Shown here piece by piece: positions 45,536 to 54,430 of a stretch of 64,000 bases of DNA. A model generated the notes under the pieces. The model saw nothing but the letters and a program-made list of their open reading frames with translations, searched no databases and was not told where the DNA came from. The DNA comes from Niastella vici. Lineage in GTDB: Bacteria; Bacteroidota; Bacteroidia; Chitinophagales; Chitinophagaceae. Position 1 is the first letter of the stretch. Each line of letters begins with the position of its first letter. Made by a program: the position numbers and the translations under genes. The stretch lies in contig NZ_LVYD01000057.1 in NCBI RefSeq assembly GCF_002077945.1, forward strand, positions 1 through 64,000, in the 5' to 3' direction.

Positions 45536-46465
45536 ATGCACGTACTATATGATCAATTAGTGTTGCTTTTATCGACCCCGTTGTACATTGTAATTATCGG
45601 GGCCGAACTATTGATGAGTCACCTCGAAGGTGTTAAAGCCTATACCTGGAAAGATACCTTTCAAAATTTCTGTTTAAGCTTGTTCACAGGTTTAACAGAC
45701 GTGGCCATGCGGGGCGTAAGTTTACTTGCACTCACCTTCTTTTTCAGCTATAGTTTTTTCAACTGGCAACATGCTGTTGCCTATTGGGTAATACTGCTGC
45801 TGTTTACCGATATGATGCATTACTGGTTGCACCGCCTGGGACATCAATGCCGGCTCTTCTGGGCAGTGCATGTAAACCACCACACTTCTACCCATTTTAA
45901 TTTCACGGTGGGCTTTCGAAGCGGCGTGCTGGAACCATTTTACAGTTTTCTGTTTTTTATTCCCGTGGCGCTGATGGGGTTCCGCCCCGTGGATATCTTC
46001 TTTATGTATTCCGTATGCCAGGTATGGGGCATATTGACCCATACTGAAAAAGTTAAAAAGCTGGGCTGGCTCGAATATATTTTCGTGACCCCCTCCCATC
46101 ACCGGGTACACCACGCCAGCAACCCCAAATACCTCGATAAAAACCTGGGCACCGTATTTATTTTCTGGGATAAACTGTTTGGTACTTTTCAATCCGAATT
46201 GCCACCGCAGCAATATGAACCTATTCGTTATGGCATCGTTCACCCGCCCGACAACGACTCTATACCTACACTTATTTTTCACGAATGGGCGGCTATAGTA
46301 AAAGATCTGCGGCGCCCCGGCACCAGTTTCCGGCAAAAATTAATGTATCTCTTTGGCCCACCAGGCTGGAGCCACGATAGAAGCCGCATGACGAGTGAAG
46401 ACCTGCGTAAACAGGATAAGAATTTTCAGGACGTCAAACCATTAAAGAATGTAATATGTAAATGA
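45536..46465 (+). CDS. Sterol desaturase family protein, tandem copy 1
   Basis: A 309-residue membrane di-iron oxygenase beginning at ATG 45536 (MHVLYDQLVLLL); the frame upstream to a TTG at 45512 is not conserved in the paralogue. Histidine clusters are HRLGH, HVNHH and HHRVHH. The core NFTVGFRSGVLEPFYSFLFFIPVALMGF is nearly the same as in the next gene. The C-terminal LFGPPGWSHDRSRMTSE is also shared. The lipid substrate is unknown. The 65-bp gap to the next copy contains a separate promoter element. Confidence 0.92.
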   Translation: MHVLYDQLVLLLSTPLYIVIIGAELLMSHLEGVKAYTWKDTFQNFCLSLFTGLTDVAMRGVSLLALTFFFSYSFFNWQHAVAYWVILLLFTDMMHYWLHRLGHQCRLFWAVHVNHHTSTHFNFTVGFRSGVLEPFYSFLFFIPVALMGFRPVDIFFMYSVCQVWGILTHTEKVKKLGWLEYIFVTPSHHRVHHASNPKYLDKNLGTVFIFWDKLFGTFQSELPPQQYEPIRYGIVHPPDNDSIPTLIFHEWAAIVKDLRRPGTSFRQKLMYLFGPPGWSHDRSRMTSEDLRKQDKNFQDVKPLKNVICK

Positions 46466-46511
46466 TTTACTAATGGGGGTAACCAAACTATGATATTTCA
46501 ATTACAAAGTT

Positions 46512-46519
46512 TATTTTTG
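46512..46519 (+). promoter_or_regulatory. Promoter -7 element for the second tandem desaturase gene
   Basis: TATTTTTG, an exact TAnnTTTG match, 11 bp before the ATG. It suggests independent transcription of the second copy with a very short leader. Confidence 0.5.
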
Positions 46520-46530
46520 CCCCGCTCTAC

Positions 46531-47469
46531 ATGAACTCCCTGCGCGAACAAATATTGATTCTTACCAGTACGCCTATTTACGCGATCATTATCGGGTTGG
46601 AATTATTATTAAGCAATTACCATCACAAGAAATTATACAGCTGGAAAGATACCGCAGCCAATGTTTACCTGATGTTGCTGAATGCCCTGCTCGATCTGTT
46701 GTTTCGCGGGATTTATGTGGTGATCCTCGATTTCCTGTACCGCCACAGTATGTTCTCATTTAGTCATGTGGTGGTATACTGGGTAATGTTGTTATTGCTC
46801 GAAGATTTCATGTATTACTGGCTGCACCGCTTCGATCATGAGATCCGCTTTTTCTGGGCCGTGCATGTAACCCACCATTCATCGGAACATCTGAACTTTA
46901 CAGTTGGCTTCAGGTCGTCGGTATTTCAACCATTATACCGGTTCCTGTACTTCATTCCCCTGGCATTAATGGGCTTCAAGCCAATGGATATTGTGTTCAT
47001 TTATTCGGCCACACAGATCTGGGGTATTTTTGTACATACCAAACTGATCAATAAAATGGGCTGGCTCGAATACTTTCTGGTAACGCCCTCCCATCACCGG
47101 GTGCATCATGCTTCGAACCCCAAATACCTCGATAAGAACATGGGCATGTTCCTGATCATCTGGGACAAAATGTTTGGAACATTTCAACCCGAACTTACAG
47201 AGCAGGAATACCAACCTATTAAATTCGGGCTCACCAAACCCATTGAAAAGGAAACACCGCTTACGATCATCTTTCACGAATGGACACAGATGTGGAAAGA
47301 CGTAGCCCGTAAAGACATTGGCTTTAAAGAAAAATGGAACTATCTGTTCGGTCCGCCAGGCTGGAGCCACGACGGCAGCCGCCAAACCAGCGAGGAAATG
47401 CGGGCAGAAGAAAACGGCGGGGTACCCGCTGAGTTACAAGAGGAACGGGTTATAAGTTCAAAGTTCTAA
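46531..47469 (+). CDS. Sterol desaturase family protein, tandem copy 2
   Basis: A 312-residue paralogue of the preceding gene. Histidine clusters are HRFDH, HVTHH and HHRVHH, and the same tail signature LFGPPGWSHDGSRQTSEEM is present. The last codons (VISSKF-stop) are formed by the octad repeat AGTT array that continues into the spacer, so the C-terminal five or six residues are probably not functional sequence. The tandem pair looks like a duplication, and the copy at 4.5 kb is more distant. Confidence 0.92.
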   Translation: MNSLREQILILTSTPIYAIIIGLELLLSNYHHKKLYSWKDTAANVYLMLLNALLDLLFRGIYVVILDFLYRHSMFSFSHVVVYWVMLLLLEDFMYYWLHRFDHEIRFFWAVHVTHHSSEHLNFTVGFRSSVFQPLYRFLYFIPLALMGFKPMDIVFIYSATQIWGIFVHTKLINKMGWLEYFLVTPSHHRVHHASNPKYLDKNMGMFLIIWDKMFGTFQPELTEQEYQPIKFGLTKPIEKETPLTIIFHEWTQMWKDVARKDIGFKEKWNYLFGPPGWSHDGSRQTSEEMRAEENGGVPAELQEERVISSKF

Positions 47470-47561
47470 GTTATTAGTTTTTAGCTTGTTAGTTATTGGG
47501 TTGCGTTTCATCAGACTCACGAACTTAAAAAGGTACAAACTCAATAACTTATTAACTGCCA
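47449..47561. repeat. Octad-arm palindrome, AGTT family, copy 3
   Basis: The left arm consists of repeated AAGTT/TTAGTT words from 47452 to about 47512, starting inside the last codons of the desaturase gene. The right arm has GAACTTAA, CTCAATAACTTATTAAC. It lies at the 3' end of the tandem desaturases, upstream of gcvP. Confidence 0.7.
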
Positions 47562-47636
47562 GTCATTAATACAATTCTTCACATTCTCTCCCAGTAGCTT
47601 TTCAACACTCATTCCACCAATGATCCCAAACAGGTG

Positions 47637-47664
47637 TTAGTCTGCCGGTTTAGTATTAACTTTG
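47637..47664 (+). promoter_or_regulatory. Promoter of gcvP
   Basis: TAACTTTG at 47657-47664 is an exact -7 element. A TTA at 47637 may serve as a weak -33 element about 17 bp upstream. The leader to the gcvP ATG is about 70 bp. I see no glycine riboswitch fold in it. Confidence 0.55.
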
Positions 47665-47738
47665 CGGCCTTATACCCTAAAATTCCAACAGGCCAGTAAG
47701 TATTAGGAAACATATAAACTACAAACATAAACGGGATT

Positions 47739-50654
47739 ATGAATCTTTTTGAACAACAGAATACTGAATTCATCCGTCGCCACATTGGACCCACTGAATC
47801 TGAAACCCGCCAAATGCTTCACGCCATTGGCGAAAACAGCCTCGATGCGCTGATCGATAAAACAGTGCCGGCCGGAATACGCATGAACAGTTCACTAAAC
47901 ATTCCACCTTCTATCAGTGAATATGAATACCTGCAGCTGATAAAAGACATCTCGCTAAAAAATAAAGTATACAGGAACCATATTGGGCAGGGGTATTACG
48001 ATACCATTACGCCCAGCGTTATTTTGCGCAACGTTTTTGAGAACCCGGGCTGGTATACCCAATACACGCCGTACCAGGCCGAGATCTCCCAGGGCCGGTT
48101 AGAAAGCCTACTCAACTTTCAAACCATGGTAAGCGACCTCACCGCCTTACCGCTTACCAACGCTTCGCTGCTCGATGAAGCTACCGCTGCCGCCGAAGCC
48201 ATGACCATGTTCTTCAATTCGCTGAATAAAGATCATGAGCATATTACCCGCCCGAAATTCTTTGTTGATGTTGACACCTTCCCCCAAACAAAAGATGTGC
48301 TGGTAACCCGTGCAGTACCGGTTGGTATTGAAGTAGTGTTTGGCGATTACCGCACCGCTGCCATCGATCAGCAGTACTTCGGGGCGCTGGTGCAATATCC
48401 AAACGACAAAGGCGCCATTGAAGACTATCGCGACTTTATCAATAAAGTGCACCAGGCCGGCGCTTATATCGCCATGGCTACCGATCTGCTGGCACTCACG
48501 CTGCTGACCCCGCCCGGTGAACTGGGCGCCGATGTAGCCTTCGGTTCGGCCCAACGCTTTGGCGTGCCGCTCGGTTTTGGCGGCCCGCACGCTGCTTTCT
48601 TTTCGGCCAAAGATGAATTCAAGCGCAATATTCCCGGCCGTATCATCGGCGTAAGCATCGATGCACAGAACAACCGCGCTTTGCGCATGGCCCTGCAAAC
48701 CCGCGAACAGCACATCAAACGTGAAAAAGCCACCAGCAATATCTGTACAGCCCAGGCGCTGCTGGCCAACATGGCCGCCATGTACGCCGTTTATCACGGA
48801 CCTACGGGTTTAAAGAACATTGCCAAACGCATTACGGTGCTTACCAATGCCCTGGCCGAAGAACTGGAAGCAGAAGGCTATGAAGTATTGCATAAGAGCT
48901 TCTTCGACACCATCGTATTCAGAGCAACCAATGCCGATACCATTCGCCAGAAAGCAGAAGCAGCCCAATTCAATTTCCGTTATTATGGCAATAACCTCAT
49001 CGGCATATCGCTCGATGAAACCACCGGCCTCAGTGATGTACTGGATATTCTGTTGCTGCTCGATCAGCCCAATGACCATAACGTAGCCAGCTTCGATGTA
49101 AGTGAAGATGCCGTTTTATACAATATTCCCAATACACTCACCCGTACCAGTCATTTCATGACCAACCCGGTGTTCAATACGCACCACAGTGAAACAGAAA
49201 TGATGCGGTACATAAAAATGCTCGAGAACAAAGACCTGTCGCTGAACACTTCGATGATCTCACTGGGAAGCTGTACCATGAAGCTGAATGCCGCCAGTGA
49301 AATGATACCCTTAAGCTGGCAGCACTGGAGCAAAATGCATCCCTTTGCACCCGAAGATCAAACAGAAGGTTATAAGCAGATCACCGATGAACTGAGCCAG
49401 TACCTGTGCGACATTACCGCCTTTGACGCCTGCAGCCTGCAGCCAAACAGCGGCGCCCAGGGTGAATATGCCGGTTTGCTCGTGATCCGCGCTTATCATG
49501 CCAGCCGCGGCGAATCGCATCGTAATGTAATGCTCATTCCCATTTCAGCACACGGCACCAACCCGGCCAGCGCCGTAATGGCGGGCATGAAAGTGGTTGT
49601 GGTAAAAGCGTTGGAGAATGGTTACATTGATGTAGAAGATCTGAAAGCCAAAGCCGCCCAATACAGCAATAACCTGTCGGGCATCATGATCACCTACCCC
49701 AGTACCTATGGTGTTTATGAAGAAACAGTAAAAGAGATCACACATATAGTTCACCAACATGGCGGACAGGTTTACATGGATGGTGCCAATATGAATGCGC
49801 AGGTTGGTTTAACCGCGCCCGGCCTCATCGGCGCCGATGTTTGTCACCTGAACCTGCACAAGACCTTTGCCATTCCGCACGGCGGTGGCGGTCCCGGCAT
49901 GGGCCCCATTTGTGTGAAAGCGCACCTGGCTAAATTCTTACCCGGTCACGTATCAATAGGCAATAAGCAAACCGCATTAAGCAATGGAAGCGCTGACGGT
50001 ATTCAGCATGCGGTAAGCGCGGCGCCTTATGGTTCTGCATCCATCTTGCTTATCAGCTACGCATACATCAGAATGCTGGGCGCCGAAGGCGTTCGCAAAG
50101 CCAGTGAATACGCCATTCTGAATGCAAACTATATGCGTTCGCGCCTGGAAGGACAATACGAAATATTGTACACCAACCATAATGGCGAATGCGCCCATGA
50201 ATTCATCGTTGACCTGCGTCCGTTCAAAAAGAGCGCTGAAATAGAAGCCGAAGACGTAGCCAAACGGTTGATGGATTATGGCTTCCACGCGCCTACCCTC
50301 AGCTTCCCGGTACCGGGCACTATTATGATAGAACCTACCGAAAGCGAAGACAAAGCCGAGCTCGACCGCTTCTGCGATGCGCTGTTAAGCATTCGCGAAG
50401 AGATCCGCGCTATTGAAGAAGGCAAGGCCGATAAAAAAGACAATGCATTGAAAAATGCACCGCATACGCAACACGCGGTTATCAGCTCGCAATGGGCGCA
50501 TACCTATACCCGCGAACAGGCAGCCTTCCCGTTACCATACATTCGTGAAAATAAGTTCTGGCCCAGCGTGGCAAGAGTGAACAACACGTTTGGCGACAGG
50601 AACCTGATCTGTACCTGTGAGCCGGTGAGCTCGTATGTTGAAGAAGAAGCGTAA
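47739..50654 (+). CDS. gcvP: Glycine dehydrogenase (decarboxylating), P-protein
   Basis: A 971-residue PLP enzyme of the glycine cleavage system that decarboxylates glycine and passes the aminomethyl group to GcvH. Both halves are present in one chain. The PLP lysine is K708 in [20 protein letters not shown], and the C-terminal part includes [14 protein letters not shown]. The N-terminus [17 protein letters not shown] is typical. gcvT and gcvH are not in the window. A long terminator hairpin follows the stop. Confidence 0.97.
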   Translation: MNLFEQQNTEFIRRHIGPTESETRQMLHAIGENSLDALIDKTVPAGIRMNSSLNIPPSISEYEYLQLIKDISLKNKVYRNHIGQGYYDTITPSVILRNVFENPGWYTQYTPYQAEISQGRLESLLNFQTMVSDLTALPLTNASLLDEATAAAEAMTMFFNSLNKDHEHITRPKFFVDVDTFPQTKDVLVTRAVPVGIEVVFGDYRTAAIDQQYFGALVQYPNDKGAIEDYRDFINKVHQAGAYIAMATDLLALTLLTPPGELGADVAFGSAQRFGVPLGFGGPHAAFFSAKDEFKRNIPGRIIGVSIDAQNNRALRMALQTREQHIKREKATSNICTAQALLANMAAMYAVYHGPTGLKNIAKRITVLTNALAEELEAEGYEVLHKSFFDTIVFRATNADTIRQKAEAAQFNFRYYGNNLIGISLDETTGLSDVLDILLLLDQPNDHNVASFDVSEDAVLYNIPNTLTRTSHFMTNPVFNTHHSETEMMRYIKMLENKDLSLNTSMISLGSCTMKLNAASEMIPLSWQHWSKMHPFAPEDQTEGYKQITDELSQYLCDITAFDACSLQPNSGAQGEYAGLLVIRAYHASRGESHRNVMLIPISAHGTNPASAVMAGMKVVVVKALENGYIDVEDLKAKAAQYSNNLSGIMITYPSTYGVYEETVKEITHIVHQHGGQVYMDGANMNAQVGLTAPGLIGADVCHLNLHKTFAIPHGGGGPGMGPICVKAHLAKFLPGHVSIGNKQTALSNGSADGIQHAVSAAPYGSASILLISYAYIRMLGAEGVRKASEYAILNANYMRSRLEGQYEILYTNHNGECAHEFIVDLRPFKKSAEIEAEDVAKRLMDYGFHAPTLSFPVPGTIMIEPTESEDKAELDRFCDALLSIREEIRAIEEGKADKKDNALKNAPHTQHAVISSQWAHTYTREQAAFPLPYIRENKFWPSVARVNNTFGDRNLICTCEPVSSYVEEEA

Positions 50655-50679
50655 TCCTTCGACTACTCAGGACTAATAT

Positions 50680-50725
50680 AAAATAAGAAGGAGAGTCATC
50701 TGCCGGCAGATGGCTCTCCTTCTTA
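50680..50725. terminator. Long-stem bidirectional terminator after gcvP
   Basis: A 23-bp inverted repeat (AATAAGAAGGAGAG... and its complement) with a single G-T pair and practically no loop, flanked by A/T runs. It serves gcvP and the convergent lipoprotein pseudogene. Confidence 0.88.
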
Positions 50726-50737
50726 TTAAAAAAGAGT

Positions 50738-51416
50738 TTAGATCAATTCAATGGTTATCAGCAATCCGGTAGTATCATTATAAAAAGTGCCGTTGGGGCC
50801 ATACCCTACCGCGAAATAAAGCATCTCCCCTTTTTGCAGGGAAATGGAGTCTTCAAAAGTGGCTGAAGGATGTGCGCCAACAGTGGCATGAAGAACAGGA
50901 TCGCCGCCATAGCCTTCGATCACCGCATCAAACAAATGCTGGCTATTCAGTAAAACATGTACATCGGTGGTGGATATTCTTACATGCACGCCCTCAAATA
51001 CCGCCTTAATACGATACTTCCCCATTTTAGGAACTGTAAACCGCAAAACACTGTATTGACCGGTGTTGCTTCCCTCCATGCCTATTTCCCAGGGCCGTAA
51101 TGCCCAGCTGTTACTTACATCAGTTTTTGTAACGGAATCCCTGTTTTGAGCAATATAGGGGTAATAGCCAGCCGATCCGGGGCCAGGGTGCCACATGTCG
51201 ACCCCCCTGTGTTTTATCGGCATATTGCATTAGCTGAAATGCAGAAGGATCTAAAGTATTACCGGTAGTATAACCAACTGCCCAATTATTAGCCTCATTT
51301 TCTGAAAACGACAAATGATTATTAATTATAGTATCCGGTACAGCAGCGCTTTCATGTGTGCAACTGATCAAACCTGCCGGCAACAGAAATAAGTAACATA
51401 TTTTCTTAAGGAGCAT
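50738..51416 (-). pseudogene. Frameshifted lipoprotein gene (poly-G tract)
   Basis: Two overlapping minus-strand frames, 51120-51416 and 50738-51223, make one protein when joined at the six-G tract read from 51197 to 51192. Upstream is a lipoprotein signal (GLISCTHE) and a segment ending MQYADKTQG. Downstream, in the next frame, is VDMWHPGPGSAGYYPYIAQNRDSV and a beta-sandwich ending YGPNGTFYNDTTGLLITIEL. Removing one G restores a 225-residue open frame. The C-terminal domain resembles the jelly-roll modules of extracellular proteins. It could be a true pseudogene, a phase-variable gene or a sequencing error. Confidence 0.85.
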
Positions 51417-51553
51417 GGTTATAAAGCTAATGATTTATCGCAAAGAAAAAGCGAATTAAAAAACAGGCAATAAGCTGCTTTTAATTCGCCTTCCTATAAA
51501 CCTATCCTGTATGGTCAGGTTATAACCAGGTTACATCTCTTACTCTTACATGA

Positions 51554-52189
51554 TCAATCGTTCTGCGCCTGGTCCAATGCACTGCGCATATCTTTAATAT
51601 CGTCTACAAGCCATTTTCCGTCCTTTTTCGAGATCCAGTACTTCAATCGCCCGGCAGAAGGTAATTCAATGATAATGCTTCCCTCATCGTTGGCAAGCTT
51701 CTCGAATTCGACTGTTGATTTTTCGATCTTCGCCAGGTCTTCATCGCAATCTTTCGACATCATTACCAGGTCAAAGTCGAGCCCCTGTAAAGGCGCCTGC
51801 GTTTGGGGCGACTTTTTGAGGTCGTCGTTACATTTCCTGAAATACGAACGCCAGCGGTTAATGTATTCGTCAGAAACAAACCCGCTTTTTTGCATAGCCG
51901 CCAGGTATTGCTCGGTACCTGTTTCATTGACAACATAATACTGCAAAGAATCAGGGTTGGTTGAATGACTCACCAACTGTATCTTTTTAAGCTGTGGTAC
52001 ATTAGCACGATACCATCTTAAAAAATTGAGGATGGTGCCCGCAGGTTGTTTGTTAAAAGCCTGATCAGAAGGTGGTGTAGCATTAACTGCATAACTGTTA
52101 CTGATATCCGGCGTGTTGGGTGTGGAGGCTGATGAGCAGGCAGCCATTAAAGCCCATATGCCGACAGCAAGATGATTCTGGAGTTTCAT
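51554..52189 (-). CDS. Lipoprotein of unknown function
   Basis: A 211-residue lipoprotein with lipobox ALMAACSS (Cys near residue 18). The mature domain has helices and strands with ILNFLRWYRANVPQL, YINRWRSYFRKCNDDLKK and a final beta-rich part (GRLKYWISKKDGKWLVDDIKDM). The order is reminiscent of DUF3828-like periplasmic proteins, but I am not certain of the family. It is transcribed alone. Confidence 0.72.
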   Translation of the reverse strand: MKLQNHLAVGIWALMAACSSASTPNTPDISNSYAVNATPPSDQAFNKQPAGTILNFLRWYRANVPQLKKIQLVSHSTNPDSLQYYVVNETGTEQYLAAMQKSGFVSDEYINRWRSYFRKCNDDLKKSPQTQAPLQGLDFDLVMMSKDCDEDLAKIEKSTVEFEKLANDEGSIIIELPSAGRLKYWISKKDGKWLVDDIKDMRSALDQAQND

Positions 52190-52334
52190 GGGTAGGGAGT
52201 TTTAGGTATATGTGAATATAATATTTAAAAAAGGATAATGCAAACAGCTGTTTGTTTTTATTTTAGTATGTTTTGGACGGCATTTTTTGTGACGCAGGTC
52301 ATAAAACTCTATAATAAAGCAGGTTACAGGACAT

Positions 52335-52342
52335 TATTTTTG
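52335..52342 (+). promoter_or_regulatory. Candidate -7 element for the NTF2-like lipoprotein gene
   Basis: TATTTTTG is an exact TAnnTTTG match in the AT-rich spacer, about 115 bp before the ATG. I see no clear -33 element. Confidence 0.35.
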
Positions 52343-52456
52343 ATAAACTATTACATTATCCATATATTAGATACACCTTATCTTTTTAATCCGGCGCCAT
52401 CCCCTCTACAAAAACTTCCCACCCTGCCTTTTTAATAACCCATAAACAATTGAATT

Positions 52457-53011
52457 ATGAGAACAATCCTTTTGGGAACAATTTGCCTTATTATGATTGC
52501 ATCCTGTAAAAACGAAGCAGAAAAAGCAACACCGGCATCAACGGCAATAGCCAGTGAAACCACTAAAACACCACCACCTGTAGAATTTGCCGATCAGAAG
52601 TATGTTGACATGGGAAAGAAATCACTGGCTGCATTTGCCAGCGGTGATATTGACGGCTGGGTCAGTGGATTTGCTGATAATGTTGTACTCAGGTGGTCGT
52701 CAGGAGATAGTTTGGCCGGAAAGGAAGCGATCGCTAAATACTGGAAAGATCGCCGGATGAATGTGGTTAAATCCCTTGAAACCAGTAAAGAGATCTGGCT
52801 TCCGGTAAAAGTGAATCAGCCGCAGTCGGTAGAAACCCAGGGCACCTGGCTGTTAAGCTGGTACCAGGTAAAGGCTACTTATAAAAACAATGAATCACTA
52901 ACGTTCTGGGTACATATCGATATGCACTATAACAATGAGATGAAAGTAGATGAAATGATCCAGTATGTTGACCGGGCGCCCATCAATGCGGCTATTGCGA
53001 AGAAGAAATGA
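52457..53011 (+). CDS. NTF2-like (SnoaL-type) lipoprotein
   Basis: A 184-residue lipoprotein with lipobox LIMIASCKNE (Cys about residue 17) and a Thr/Pro-rich linker. A cone-shaped NTF2-like domain follows (SLAAFASGDIDGWVSGFADNVVLRWSSGDSLAGKEAIAKYWKDR, then strands ending MHYNNEMKVDEMIQYVDR). The family holds ligand-binding proteins and small enzymes. No activity can be named. It is convergent with the next gene across a heptad palindrome. Confidence 0.88.
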   Translation: MRTILLGTICLIMIASCKNEAEKATPASTAIASETTKTPPPVEFADQKYVDMGKKSLAAFASGDIDGWVSGFADNVVLRWSSGDSLAGKEAIAKYWKDRRMNVVKSLETSKEIWLPVKVNQPQSVETQGTWLLSWYQVKATYKNNESLTFWVHIDMHYNNEMKVDEMIQYVDRAPINAAIAKKK

Positions 53012-53053
53012 AATTTAGTCAAACAAAAAGCATCATAAGAAATAATAGGATAC

Positions 53054-53166
53054 AGAAGTAGGAAGTACGAAGTAGGAAGTTCCTGATATTCGGGGCTCAA
53101 ACAAATAGCGAGGCTCATCATTCAGACTTTTCTTACTTCTTACCTCCTACCTCCTATTTCTTCTTC
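53054..53166. repeat. Heptad-arm palindrome, GAAGTAN family, copy 4
   Basis: The left arm is GAAGTAG, GAAGTAC, GAAGTAG, GAAGT (53054-53080). The right arm is CTTACTT, CTTACCT, CCTACCT, CCTATTT (53130-53162), running over the stop codon of the convergent gene. The core, in reverse complement, matches the core at 42.19-42.24 kb (CTGAATG, TCGCTATTTGTT, CCGAAT). Confidence 0.85.
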
Positions 53167-53576
53167 ATGAACCAGCTTCCCACTCCCTTGTAGGCAACTG
53201 CCTCACCCTGTGCATCCATCACCGTGGTAACGATCTCCCATTCTCCTTCAAACCGGTCATTTACAAATGTGCCTGAATAATTGATCTGTTGGGAAGGCAA
53301 TTTTGGCAGGAACCGCGGGCCTTCCATTTCATGTTGCCAGTAATGGGGGTAGCACTTTATAAAACTGATGTATTGGTCGTTTACAGAACCTTCAATAATA
53401 GCGGGTTGTTTAAAATGAGCAGTGGCCTCGCCATCGGTGCATTCGCCCATTATAATTCCATTAACAACTGTGATCTCCATTTCAAAAGCAACCGTTTTGC
53501 CTTTAACCGGTTCACCATAATCGGCCCCGTAGGAATAGGCCCCTACCCATTTACCGCTTAATTGCTGATCATTCAT
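53154..53576 (-). CDS. Small cytoplasmic protein of unknown function, beta-rich
   Basis: A 140-residue protein without signal peptide. LSGKWVGAYSYGADYG at the start, FEMEITVVNGIIMGECTD in the middle and YSGTFVNDRFEGEWEI near the end suggest a small beta-barrel with lipocalin-like strand order. I recognise no named family. The last codons (WFMKKK) lie in the right arm of the heptad palindrome. Confidence 0.7.
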   Translation of the reverse strand: MNDQQLSGKWVGAYSYGADYGEPVKGKTVAFEMEITVVNGIIMGECTDGEATAHFKQPAIIEGSVNDQYISFIKCYPHYWQHEMEGPRFLPKLPSQQINYSGTFVNDRFEGEWEIVTTVMDAQGEAVAYKGVGSWFMKKK

Positions 53577-53780
53577 AACGAATTATATTAAACTGGTAGT
53601 TATAAAAATAGCATTAAAGTTGTATCAGGAAAAGGTAAAATACCGCTAATTATTCACGGGCATAACTCATACATCTCCAGCTTTTTAAATATGGTTTTGT
53701 TAGTGAAATGTTATCATTGGTTTTTTCAGTTAACCCTAGCGTACTTTTTGAAGTCTTATAAAGGAATAAAAACCAGTAGT

Positions 53781-54164
53781 ATGAAAACAGTATCATTAAT
53801 AATAATCTTTGCATTGGGTATAACCTTACATGCATCGGCCCAAAAAGTGGTACGGGTGGTTCCTCATTACCCGCGAACCCATGTTGCAGTAGGTGTTGGT
53901 TTAGGCTATGGTTACGGCTTCGGTCCATATTACCCATGGTATAGCCCATGGTATGCTTATCCTCCGGGATACTATTATGGTTCACGGCCTACCAAGCTCG
54001 ACCTGGAAATACAGGATATCCAAAACGATTATAAGGATAAAATATGGTCTGCCAGGCATGATGAAAGCCTTTCCCGCAAGGAAAGACGGCAAAAAGTACA
54101 TGAGCTGAAACACGAACGCGACAATGACATTCTGCAGGCCAAAAAAGATTATTATAAGCGCTAG
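53781..54164 (+). CDS. Exported Gly/Tyr-rich protein with charged C-terminal helix, paralogue 1
   Basis: A 127-residue protein starting at ATG 53781; the open frame upstream to 53691 is not protein-like. A signal peptide (to HASAQ, residue 20) is followed by a Gly/Tyr/Pro-rich segment (GYGYGFGPYYPWYSPWYAYPPGYYYG) and a charged helix, KLDLEIQDIQNDYKDKIWSARHDESLSRKER ending QAKKDYYKR. The paralogue at 59.5 kb shares the same three-part layout and helix pattern. It may be a periplasmic or surface structural protein. Function unknown. Confidence 0.82.
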   Translation: MKTVSLIIIFALGITLHASAQKVVRVVPHYPRTHVAVGVGLGYGYGFGPYYPWYSPWYAYPPGYYYGSRPTKLDLEIQDIQNDYKDKIWSARHDESLSRKERRQKVHELKHERDNDILQAKKDYYKR

Positions 54165-54265
54165 TTAATCCAATGACCTATTCAAATGGAAATTTTGTGA
54201 TCACAGGTTTATGAAGTATGAGGTAAGCTTAGTTCTTACCTGGTTGTTTAGGTTATGTTGACAAG

Positions 54266-54290
54266 GCCTCCCGATACACCGGGAGGCTTT
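54266..54290 (+). terminator. Terminator after the Gly/Tyr-rich protein gene
   Basis: Perfect 8-bp stem GCCTCCCG/CGGGAGGC with a six-base loop and a short T-run on the plus strand, about 100 bp after the stop. Confidence 0.7.
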
Positions 54291-54344
54291 TGTTATTTTA
54301 AAAACTTATGATTTTGATTGGATACTGTGTGAATATAGGGTTGA

Positions 54345-54428
54345 GAAGTAAGAAATAAGATGTACGAGTAGGAAATACAAAATTCAAACTCTTCTTACCT
54401 CCTACATCTTACCTCCTGTTTCATCTCC
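54345..54428. repeat. Heptad-arm palindrome, GAAGTAN family, copy 5
   Basis: The left arm is GAAGTAA, GAAATAA, GATGTAC, GAGTAG, GAAATAC. The right arm (54390-54428) is CTTCTTACCTCCTACATCTTACCTCCTG. The loop is only about 10 bp, so it lacks the longer core of copies 3 and 4. It lies between convergent genes and ends next to the aldolase stop codon. Confidence 0.8.
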
Positions 54429-54430
54429 TA

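Noticed and set aside
47470-47738. Glycine riboswitch upstream of gcvP
   Set aside because: The leader lacks the conserved glycine-aptamer motifs. It holds only a repeat arm and a promoter.
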